In this document: in pieces, positions 26,268 to 33,725 of the stretch | Layout: every line of letters begins with the position of its first letter | How positions within the stretch are numbered: position 1 is the first letter of the stretch | DNA from: Ruminococcaceae bacterium UBA6413 | GTDB taxonomy: Bacteria > Bacillota > Clostridia > Oscillospirales > Ruminococcaceae | Assembly (NCBI GenBank): GCA_002437415.1 | Contig: DJPL01000068.1 | Coordinates: 1 to 64,000, forward strand | Length of the DNA: 64,000 bases | Direction of reading: 5' to 3' | The notes under the pieces: model-generated | Seen by the model: only the letters and a program-made list of their open reading frames with translations | Databases searched by the model: none | What the model was told of the DNA's origin: nothing | Made by a program: the position numbers and the translations under genes

Positions 26268-27221
26268 ATGATCAAAAAGCTTACAGCCGTACTCACAGCG
26301 GCGCTGATAACATTCTGTATGGCGTTCCCCGCATTTGCCGAAGCGAATAAGGATTGGCAGAACGGGGAGATCCCCGAAGAAAGACAGCTCCCGAGGGCAG
26401 TGGACTATACCGATACATTCTCGGATACACAGCTGAAAAGTCTTAACAGCAAGCTCGACACGCTGAGCAACAAGTGGAACACCGATATTGTCTGCCTGCT
26501 TGATTATGACCTTGGCGGTTATGACACGGCAACGGAATATGCCGATGATTACTATGATTACAACGGCTTTGCCGAGGACGGCATTCTTTTTGCGGTGTTC
26601 ATCGAAAGCCGCGACTGGGCGATAAGCACCAAGGGTGAAGCCATAGATACGTTTGACAACTACGAGAACGATATAATCGACTATCTTATAGACGACCTTT
26701 CGGACGATGAATTTTACAGCGCATTTATAATGTATGCGGACAGATGTGACGACCTGCTCGGCAATTACTACAGCGACAGCAACGATGACAACAGTTATGC
26801 GGCGGGTAATGATGACGACGATTATTACGACTACGATGACAATTACAATGACGGTGACGATTTTAATTACGACCCTGCCGGTACGACTGAGTCAGAGCCG
26901 GATCGCGAAACTATCCTCATTGCTGTTGCGATAAGCGTTGTTATAGGCATTGCGTCCGGATTTATCGGTACAGGTATAATGAGATCTAAGCTTAAAAGCG
27001 TGAGATTTCAGTCCGGGGCGGCTGACTATGTGGTGCCGAACAGTTTTAACCTGCGCGATTCAAAAGATATCTACCTTTACAGCACGGTTACCAAGACCGA
27101 GCGCCCGACCGATAACGGTAATCATTCGGGTGGTTCTCACGGCGGCTTCAGCGGCGGTGGCGGCGGGTCGCATATAAGCTCGTCGGGCAGTACGCACGGC
27201 GGCGGTTCGGGAAAGTTCTGA
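26268..27221 (+). CDS. TPM-domain membrane protein, YgcG-like (317 aa)
   Basis: Residues 1-25 are a signal peptide (LTAVLTAALITFCMAFPAFAEA). The extracytoplasmic TPM domain (~40-165, VDYTDTFSDTQLKSLNSKL and EDGILFAVFIESRDWAIST) is the fold known from YgcG and the plant TLP18.3 photosystem repair factor. A very acidic Asp/Asn/Tyr tract lies at ~170-210. A membrane span (~222-245, ILIAVAISVVIGIASGFIGTGI) precedes a short cytosolic tail that ends in a Gly/Ser/His-rich segment (GGGGGSHISSSG). This layout is typical of YgcG proteins. Function is not established. GGGGGCGG precedes the ATG; it is coupled to the zinc-ribbon gene. Confidence 0.85.
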   Translation: MIKKLTAVLTAALITFCMAFPAFAEANKDWQNGEIPEERQLPRAVDYTDTFSDTQLKSLNSKLDTLSNKWNTDIVCLLDYDLGGYDTATEYADDYYDYNGFAEDGILFAVFIESRDWAISTKGEAIDTFDNYENDIIDYLIDDLSDDEFYSAFIMYADRCDDLLGNYYSDSNDDNSYAAGNDDDDYYDYDDNYNDGDDFNYDPAGTTESEPDRETILIAVAISVVIGIASGFIGTGIMRSKLKSVRFQSGAADYVVPNSFNLRDSKDIYLYSTVTKTERPTDNGNHSGGSHGGFSGGGGGSHISSSGSTHGGGSGKF

Positions 27222-27235
27222 TAAGGCGAAAACGA

Positions 27236-27275
27236 TAAAAAATGCGGGTATCGGCACTGCCGATACCCGATTTTT
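27236..27275. terminator. Bidirectional terminator between TPM gene and mnmE
   Basis: A 10-bp perfect stem CGGGTATCGG (27245-27254) with CCGATACCCG (27260-27269) has A-rich sequence before it and T-rich sequence after it, so it serves both convergent genes. Confidence 0.88.
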
Positions 27276-27286
27276 ATATTTTTCGG

Positions 27287-28660
27287 TTATTTTCCCACGC
27301 AAAAGCGCGAGAATATCCTGTCTATTACCTCTTCACTTGCGGTCTTGCCGCTGAGCTCATACAGACTGCTCAGTGCCGCCTCAAGCTCAAGTCCCGCAAC
27401 GTCTGCGGTCATACCGCCGTACAGCGCGTTATACGCTCTGTCGACTGCCGCCTGCGCCGATAATGCACACTGTCGCTGGCGCTCGTTTGCAAGAAAGCCC
27501 GCCGCCGGGTCGAGCTTGCTTATGCCGCAACGTTGCTTTATCGCCTGTTCAAGCTCACTTGCGCCGTCACCTGTCTTTGCACTGATTATTACCGCTTTGC
27601 CGAGCTTATCTTCGATATATGCCGTGTCCGCCCTTGTTTCGAGGTCGGACTTATTTATTATCGGAATAACCGTCTTGCCCGAAAGCAGACCTATAAGCCG
27701 CTTGTCATCGTCGGACAGCTCTCTCGAGCCGTCAAATACCGCAAGTATGAGCTGTGCCGTGCCTATGCGGTCTATCATACGCTGTACTCCGATGTTTTCT
27801 ACAGTATCTTCCGTTTCTCTTATGCCTGCACAGTCGGCAAGCTTAAGTATTATATCGCCGAGCTGTACGGTGTCCTCGACAATATCACGGGTAGTACCCT
27901 CGATATCGGTCACTATGCTCTTTTGTACACCTGTCAGCAGGTTCATAAGCGTTGACTTTCCCGCGTTGGGTTTTCCGACTATCGCGGCGGTTATTCCGTC
28001 ACGCAGTATCGCTCCGCAGTCGTAGGTCGCTATAAGGCTGTCGATGTTTTCTTTTACGGCAGTCACGCTTTTGAGCCAGTCAGCCTTTGCTATTTCGTCC
28101 TCGTCCTCGCTCTCGTCGGGATAATCTATCCACACGGCTATCTCCGAGGTTATCGCTATTATCTGCTCGCAAAGTGCCTCTATCCTGCGGTAGAGTGCGC
28201 CGTCAGTCTGAGCCCTTGCACAGGATAACAGCTGATCGCTCCCCGCGTTTATAAGGTCTATCACGCCCTCCGCTTCCGTAAGCGACAGCTTGCCGTTTAC
28301 AAGAGCCTGCTTTGTAAATTCGCCCGCCTGAGCCATTCTTGCCCCTGCCGCCAGTACCGCTTGCAGAACTCTTCTTGTAACGTGTATGCCGCCGTGACAG
28401 GTTATTTCGGCTGTGTTTTCGCCGGTGTAGCTGTGCGGTGTGTGGAATACTAAAAGTATGCCGTCGTCAAGCTTTGCGCCGTCCGCCATGATATCACCGT
28501 ATGCGGCGGTATAGCCGTCCATCTTTTCTATATCGTGCGCGGGGTATTTCGGCATGAATACCTTTGCCGCGACCTTCAGCGCGTCCGCTCCCGATATTCT
28601 TATCATCGAAACGCCGCCGCTTGCCATAGGCGTTGATATTGCCGCTATGCAGTCTGCCAT
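27287..28660 (-). CDS. mnmE: tRNA modification GTPase MnmE (457 aa)
   Basis: With MnmG it makes the 5-carboxymethylaminomethyl modification of the wobble uridine in certain tRNAs. The N-terminal tetrahydrofolate-binding domain, helical domain and inserted G domain are all present. G1 is GKPNAGKS (229-236), followed by DIEGTTRD (switch region), DCAG and NKSD. The C-terminus ends FCVGK, with the Cys455 expected of the CxGK motif. Normal length. Its usual neighbours (rnpA, yidC, jag, mnmG) are not in this window; instead it follows a secA-like gene by 6 bp on the same transcript. Confidence 0.96.
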   Translation of the reverse strand: MADCIAAISTPMASGGVSMIRISGADALKVAAKVFMPKYPAHDIEKMDGYTAAYGDIMADGAKLDDGILLVFHTPHSYTGENTAEITCHGGIHVTRRVLQAVLAAGARMAQAGEFTKQALVNGKLSLTEAEGVIDLINAGSDQLLSCARAQTDGALYRRIEALCEQIIAITSEIAVWIDYPDESEDEDEIAKADWLKSVTAVKENIDSLIATYDCGAILRDGITAAIVGKPNAGKSTLMNLLTGVQKSIVTDIEGTTRDIVEDTVQLGDIILKLADCAGIRETEDTVENIGVQRMIDRIGTAQLILAVFDGSRELSDDDKRLIGLLSGKTVIPIINKSDLETRADTAYIEDKLGKAVIISAKTGDGASELEQAIKQRCGISKLDPAAGFLANERQRQCALSAQAAVDRAYNALYGGMTADVAGLELEAALSSLYELSGKTASEEVIDRIFSRFCVGK

Positions 28661-28666
28661 TATATC

Positions 28667-30988
28667 TTAATCCTTCTTGCCGAATAATTTAGCGAAAAAG
28701 CCTTTCTTTGCGGGCTTTTCGTCTGCTGTTTCTTCCGTGCTGTCTTCCTGCGCGTCATCGCCGTTATCGTAATAGCTATCTTCTTCCTCCTCGGAAAGCG
28801 CGGTTTCGATAAAGCTCTTTTTGAGCAGTTCCTCGCCGCTTTCGTTGAGCGTATATGTCCACAGCTCGGTCGGAGTGTTTATAACAAAATCGTCTATGTT
28901 GTCAAGAGTGAGCAGTGTCTGAAGACGCTCGCCCATAGTTTCTATTACTTGTTCTTCCATACCCGAGAAAAATTCCTCGCAGGTTATGTTGAACTCGTCG
29001 GCGGGGTTCTTTCCGCCTATTCTTGTAAGGTGTATGCCGTCACGCAGATATGACGTATAATCCAGATAGTCGCTCCAGTATTCGTTTATGACCTGCAATA
29101 TCACGCGCTTCTGGAGAGCGTTTACGTTATCCTCGCCGAACTTCTGCACGGCGGTGTTATAATCATCGGAAAATTCGCTCTGCCAGATATCGACCTCAGA
29201 CTCGCCTGTCAGAAAAGCTCTTCTTCTGCCGAAAACCGCGTCACGGTGCTTTTCGCCGATCATAGTGAATTTGAGCAGGCGCTTGCGCAGTTCGAGCGTG
29301 TCACCCTGCGCTATACGCTGGATACGGTCGACCTCGCGCAGTACGATCTTATCATCTATGGGTTTTCCTGTTTCGGCGGTGGGGTAGTGCTTTTTAGGTA
29401 TAAGCTTCTTTATCTCGTACTTTGTCATGATCTCGTCTTCAAGTGAGATGATGAAACGGCTCTCGCCTATGTCACCCTGTCTGCCGCTTCTGCCGCGCAG
29501 CTGCATATCGCCGCGTTCGCTCTCGCTCATAAAAGTGCCGAGTATCAGCAGTCCGCCTGCCGCTACTGCTTCGTCCTTCTGCGATTCGTCCGCGCCGCCG
29601 AGCTTTATGTCAACACCTCTGCCCGACATATTCGCAGAGATAGTGACAGCGCCGGGTCTGCCCGCTTCTTTTATTATTTCGGCTTCAAGCTCATCGTTCT
29701 TTGCGTTGAGTACGTTTGCGGTGATGCCCTCAGCCGCAAGGCGGTCGTTTAATTCTTCGCTCAGCTCTATGCTTGATGTTCCGACAAGCACGGGCTGATT
29801 TTTTGCGTGGGCGGTTTTTATGCACTCTATAATAGCGTTGTCCTTAGCTTCCTTTGTCAGATAAACTTCATAAGGGTGGTCAACGCGCCTGCACGGGGTA
29901 TGAGTGGGTATGACCGTCACCTTAAGGTCGTATAACTGCCAGAACTCGTCCTCGGAGCTTTTCGCCGTGCCTGTCATACCGCTGAGAAGAGGGTAGCGGC
30001 GCAGATAGAACTGCATAGGCACAACGCCCATAATAACGCCTCTGCTTGTGCAGGTAATGCCCTCCTTAAGCTCGACCGCAGGCTGTAACGAACCGGGATA
30101 ACGGCGGTTTTCTGCCGCCCTTCCGGTGAACTCATCTATAATTCTTATATTGCCGTCCTTGACGATATAGTCAACGTCCTTTTTGAGTAAAAAGCAAGCC
30201 TTAAGGCAGTCTGTAATGCGGATCAGAAGCTCGTTGTTTTCCTCGTCATAAAGTCCCGAGCCGTCCGTTATAAGCTCCTCGCACTTGTCCTCGCCCTTTT
30301 CGGTAAGGTAGATAGTGCCGAGTTCTTCGTTTATCTCATACATACTGCTGTCGAAGTCTTTTACGAACTCGTAGACCTCGGGCAGCTTTTCATCGGGCTT
30401 TACGGCGGTTTCGCCCGCTATAACGAGCGGCACTCTCGCCTCGTCTATCATCATACTGTCAGCTTCATCGGCTATGCAGAAGTCGAAATCCGTCTGCACG
30501 CAGTCCTCGGGCGTATTCGCAACGAAGTCACGCAGGAAGTCAAAGCCCGCTTCTCTTGCCGTAATATATACTATCTGCTTTTTGTACAGCTCTTTTTTGT
30601 CTGCGATATCGGTCGAGTGCAGGATACAAGCCGAGCTTATACCGAGCGCGTCATATATCGGCTTCATCCATTCGCTGTCACGCTTTGCGAGATACTCATT
30701 AAAGGTGAGTATTCTGACATTATGACCGCATTTAGCCATATAGCTTGCGGCTATTGCGGCGCAAAGCGTCTTGCCCTCGCCTGTTTTCATCTCGGTTATT
30801 CTGCCCTTGGTGAGCTCATATGCGGCGGTAAGCTGTTCGTCATAGGGGATAAGTCCGAGGTGCTCCTTGCTTGCGATGGCGCAGGCGGCGAATATCTCGT
30901 TTATATCTGTGCTGTCTTTAAGCTCGTCTGCGGTGCTTACTTCTGCGAGTGAGCGGATCTTGTCGATCGATATATTTATTTCAGCCAT
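28667..30988 (-). CDS. secA2: SecA2-like preprotein translocase ATPase (773 aa)
   Basis: A SecA-family motor for protein export. Walker A MKTGEGKT lies at 67-74, about 30 residues earlier than in housekeeping SecA, and Walker B is ADEADSMMIDEAR. The preprotein cross-linking region, helicase motifs (GTSSIELSE, GRGVDIKLGG, LRGRSGRQGD) and helical scaffold (AVFGRRRAFLTGE) follow. The C-terminus is acidic then lysine-rich (GFFAKLFGKKD) and lacks the zinc-binding CxCxSGKKYKKCCG end of housekeeping SecA. Reduced length and missing tail suggest an accessory SecA2; substrates cannot be read from the window, but secreted surface proteins nearby are candidates. The alternative, that this is the only SecA, cannot be excluded. 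Confidence 0.82.
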   Translation of the reverse strand: MAEINISIDKIRSLAEVSTADELKDSTDINEIFAACAIASKEHLGLIPYDEQLTAAYELTKGRITEMKTGEGKTLCAAIAASYMAKCGHNVRILTFNEYLAKRDSEWMKPIYDALGISSACILHSTDIADKKELYKKQIVYITAREAGFDFLRDFVANTPEDCVQTDFDFCIADEADSMMIDEARVPLVIAGETAVKPDEKLPEVYEFVKDFDSSMYEINEELGTIYLTEKGEDKCEELITDGSGLYDEENNELLIRITDCLKACFLLKKDVDYIVKDGNIRIIDEFTGRAAENRRYPGSLQPAVELKEGITCTSRGVIMGVVPMQFYLRRYPLLSGMTGTAKSSEDEFWQLYDLKVTVIPTHTPCRRVDHPYEVYLTKEAKDNAIIECIKTAHAKNQPVLVGTSSIELSEELNDRLAAEGITANVLNAKNDELEAEIIKEAGRPGAVTISANMSGRGVDIKLGGADESQKDEAVAAGGLLILGTFMSESERGDMQLRGRSGRQGDIGESRFIISLEDEIMTKYEIKKLIPKKHYPTAETGKPIDDKIVLREVDRIQRIAQGDTLELRKRLLKFTMIGEKHRDAVFGRRRAFLTGESEVDIWQSEFSDDYNTAVQKFGEDNVNALQKRVILQVINEYWSDYLDYTSYLRDGIHLTRIGGKNPADEFNITCEEFFSGMEEQVIETMGERLQTLLTLDNIDDFVINTPTELWTYTLNESGEELLKKSFIETALSEEEEDSYYDNGDDAQEDSTEETADEKPAKKGFFAKLFGKKD

Positions 30989-31063
30989 TTTTGCTGTCCT
31001 TTCAGAATAGATATGTATAAACAGTGCCGTGAAAACGGCATTTTAAAGCCGTCTATACCGTTT

Positions 31064-31092
31064 ATTTTACCACAGTGAGATGAAAAAAGCAA
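31064..31092 (-). promoter_or_regulatory. Promoter of the secA2-mnmE transcript
   Basis: On the minus strand: TTGCTT (31092-31087), 17-bp spacer, TAAAAT (31069-31064). Divergent from the glmU promoter. Confidence 0.65.
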
Positions 31093-31109
31093 TTATTTTT
31101 AAAAAGCAC

Positions 31110-31138
31110 TTGAAAAATACGGATAAATGTGCGACAAT
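31110..31138 (+). promoter_or_regulatory. Probable glmU promoter
   Basis: TTGAAA (31110-31115), a 17-bp spacer and a weak GACAAT (31133-31138). Confidence 0.5.
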
Positions 31139-31191
31139 ATTAGTTATACAGCGGCGTACTGCCGCAAAAACAGATAAAGGAATGACTTACT

Positions 31192-32574
31192 TTGAATAAT
31201 GCAAAATACGCTGTAATACTTGCCGCAGGTGACGGCAAAAGAATGAAGTCCGATAAGCCGAAGGTACTTGCTGAGGTGCTGTTTCAGCCAATGCTCGGTT
31301 GGGTGCTTGATGCAGTAAAGCAGGCAGGCATTGACAACACCGCAGTAATTGTCGGCGCTCACAAGGAGCAGGTAACGGCTTATCTTGAAACACAGGGTGA
31401 ATACCCCACATTCGAGCAGAAAGAAAGGCTCGGCACAGGTCACGCGGTAATTCAGGCAAAGCCCTTTATAGAAAAGGCAAAGGCAGAGAATGCGGATATA
31501 CTGGTAGCGTGCGGTGACGCACCGTTTATTGACGCAGATACAATAACAGGCTCTTACGAATACCATAAAAACAGCGGTAACGATGTCACGGTAGTATCTG
31601 CAATTGTCGATGACCCTACAGGCTACGGCAGAATAATAAAGGAAAATGATACCTTCAAGGCTATCGTTGAGCAGAAGGACTGCGACAGTGAGCAGGCAAA
31701 GGTAAGAGAGATAAACTCGGGCATCTACTGGTTCAAGGCAGAAAAGCTGTGCGGACTTTTAGATAAGCTCGGCAACAACAATGCCGCAGGAGAATATTAT
31801 CTTACGGATACTGTTGCGGTTGCGGATAAGAAAGGCGTATACACAGCAGACAGCGCGGACGTTGTACTCGGCGCTAACAGCTGCAGTCAGCTTGCCGCTT
31901 TGAATGAAGTTGCAAGAAAGAGAAAGCTTGCCGCTCTTATGGACGACGGTGTTGACATTCCGCTGTCTGACGGAATTATAATCGGCAAGGACGTTAAGAT
32001 CGGACACGACACAACAGTACTTCCGAACACGATAATCAAGGGAAACACCGTTATCGGCAACGGCTGTGAGATAGGACCCAACAGCTATATTTCAAACTGT
32101 GTTATAGAGGACAACGTTATCCTGAACAATGTGCAGGCACACGAAAGCAAGGTCGACAGCGGTGCAAAAGCAGGACCTTTTGTACATCTGCGCCCGAATA
32201 CTCATCTTCACAGCGGCGTAAAGATAGGCGACTTTGTAGAGGTGAAAAACTCCGAGGTCGGCATAAACACCTGCATAGCACACCTGACATATATCGGCGA
32301 CAGCGATGTCGGCAAGGGTGTGAACTTCGGTTGTGGCTGTGTAACGGCAAACTATGACGGTATAAAGAAGTACCGTACAACAATAGGCGACAACGCATTC
32401 ATCGGCTGTAACACCAATATGATAGCGCCTGTTACTATCGGCGATAATGCGACAACTGCGGCAGGCTCAACCATAACAAAGGACGTTCCCGCAGACTCGC
32501 TTGCGGTAGAGCGCGGTCAGACAAGAATAATCGAAAACTGGGAAAAGAACAAGAAGCGTATCAGAAAAGCATAA
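31192..32574 (+). CDS. glmU: Bifunctional GlmU: UDP-GlcNAc pyrophosphorylase / GlcN-1-P acetyltransferase (460 aa)
   Basis: It makes UDP-N-acetylglucosamine for the cell wall in two steps. The N-terminal uridyltransferase domain begins VILAAGDGKRMKSDKPKVL, the nucleotide-binding loop of the family. The C-terminal half is a left-handed beta helix of hexapeptide repeats (IGKDVKIGHDTTVLPNT and so on) with the acetyltransferase end DNATTAAGSTITKDVP. Length is normal. The start is the TTG at 31192, with AAAGGA about 10 nt upstream; no in-frame ATG stands before the conserved loop. It leads a probable three-gene transcript. Confidence 0.95.
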   Translation: MNNAKYAVILAAGDGKRMKSDKPKVLAEVLFQPMLGWVLDAVKQAGIDNTAVIVGAHKEQVTAYLETQGEYPTFEQKERLGTGHAVIQAKPFIEKAKAENADILVACGDAPFIDADTITGSYEYHKNSGNDVTVVSAIVDDPTGYGRIIKENDTFKAIVEQKDCDSEQAKVREINSGIYWFKAEKLCGLLDKLGNNNAAGEYYLTDTVAVADKKGVYTADSADVVLGANSCSQLAALNEVARKRKLAALMDDGVDIPLSDGIIIGKDVKIGHDTTVLPNTIIKGNTVIGNGCEIGPNSYISNCVIEDNVILNNVQAHESKVDSGAKAGPFVHLRPNTHLHSGVKIGDFVEVKNSEVGINTCIAHLTYIGDSDVGKGVNFGCGCVTANYDGIKKYRTTIGDNAFIGCNTNMIAPVTIGDNATTAAGSTITKDVPADSLAVERGQTRIIENWEKNKKRIRKA

Positions 32575-32586
32575 GGAGGAAAAGCA

Positions 32587-33687
32587 GTGGACGTTTTTCT
32601 TTCGGTGCTGTCGGTCGCGGGGCTTATCATCGGTGCAATACTGCTGATAATGATAATATCCCTTCTACTGTCGGCGATACTCTATGAGAGCGTTTTCGGA
32701 AAGCGATTTGAGATATACGACTCGGCGCATCTGCCCGACCTTAAGGATTACAAGGGGCTTATAAGCGATCCTGTTACATTCCCGTCAAAGCGCGGCTATA
32801 AGTACACCGGGTTTTATTATCACGATGAGAGCTACGACAGCTTCAGAGGACTTATAGTGTTCTCGCACGGCATATTTGACGGACAGCTTAATTTCCTGCC
32901 CGAGATCGCTTATTTTGCAAGGCGTGGATATAAGATATTCGCCTTTGACAACAGCGGAAGTCATTTAAGCGGCGGGAAATCACTGCGCGGACTTCCTCAG
33001 TCGGCGGAGGATCTTGACGCGGCGCTTGCATACGTCACAAAGACAAACACACTGCCGCTGTACCTTTTTGGTCACAGCTGGGGCGGCTATGCGGTATCGG
33101 CTGTGCACTGCTATCATCTTTACGATATCAGGGCGGTGTTTGTACAGAGCGGCTTCAACAGCACAAGCGAAATGGTACTTGAAGAGGGCTCTGCAATGAT
33201 GGGCAGGTGGATATATATCCTGAAAGCCTACATAAAGCTGTACGAGCGGATAAAGTACGGCAAGGCGGCGGGCTACACCGCGCATAAGGGCATAGCAAGG
33301 GCGAGTGCAAACGGAACAAAATTTCTTATACTGCACAGCACGGACGACAAGACGATAAGCCTTAAGAACAGCGTGCTTGCAAACGTAGACAAGAACGAGA
33401 ATATAACGCTTGTGACGGAAAAGCACAAGGGGCACAATTCGCTTGACAGCGACAGAGCGATAAAGCACAAGGCACAGCTTGATGCACTGTTTGAAGCAAC
33501 TTTCCCGAAAAATCTGCGTACAACGAAGAACAAAAGAGAGTTGTTCAAAGAAAACGTCAACAAGGATATCTACTATGAGCTTGACGGAAAGCTGATGAAG
33601 CTTATCGCAGATTTTTATGAAACGGCTGAGAGCGGAGAAGAGCTCGGCAAGGCGAACTTGCACGGAAAGAAACAAAATCGTAAGTAA
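32587..33687 (+). CDS. Membrane-anchored alpha/beta hydrolase (366 aa)
   Basis: One N-terminal membrane span (VAGLIIGAILLIMIISLLLSA) is followed by an alpha/beta hydrolase domain. The nucleophile elbow is GHSWGGYA (Ser in the middle), a preceding HGIFDG loop likely forms the oxyanion hole, and the later STDDKTI and KGHNSL segments supply the Asp and His of the triad. The gene starts at a GTG with AAGGAGGAAAA upstream, 12 bp after glmU. It resembles bacterial serine aminopeptidase S33/lysophospholipase-type hydrolases. The substrate is unknown; the glmU neighbourhood does not settle it. Confidence 0.82.
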   Translation: MDVFLSVLSVAGLIIGAILLIMIISLLLSAILYESVFGKRFEIYDSAHLPDLKDYKGLISDPVTFPSKRGYKYTGFYYHDESYDSFRGLIVFSHGIFDGQLNFLPEIAYFARRGYKIFAFDNSGSHLSGGKSLRGLPQSAEDLDAALAYVTKTNTLPLYLFGHSWGGYAVSAVHCYHLYDIRAVFVQSGFNSTSEMVLEEGSAMMGRWIYILKAYIKLYERIKYGKAAGYTAHKGIARASANGTKFLILHSTDDKTISLKNSVLANVDKNENITLVTEKHKGHNSLDSDRAIKHKAQLDALFEATFPKNLRTTKNKRELFKENVNKDIYYELDGKLMKLIADFYETAESGEELGKANLHGKKQNRK

Positions 33688-33725
33688 CGCTTTGTATTAT
33701 AAATACGAATGTCAGGAGATAAGAA

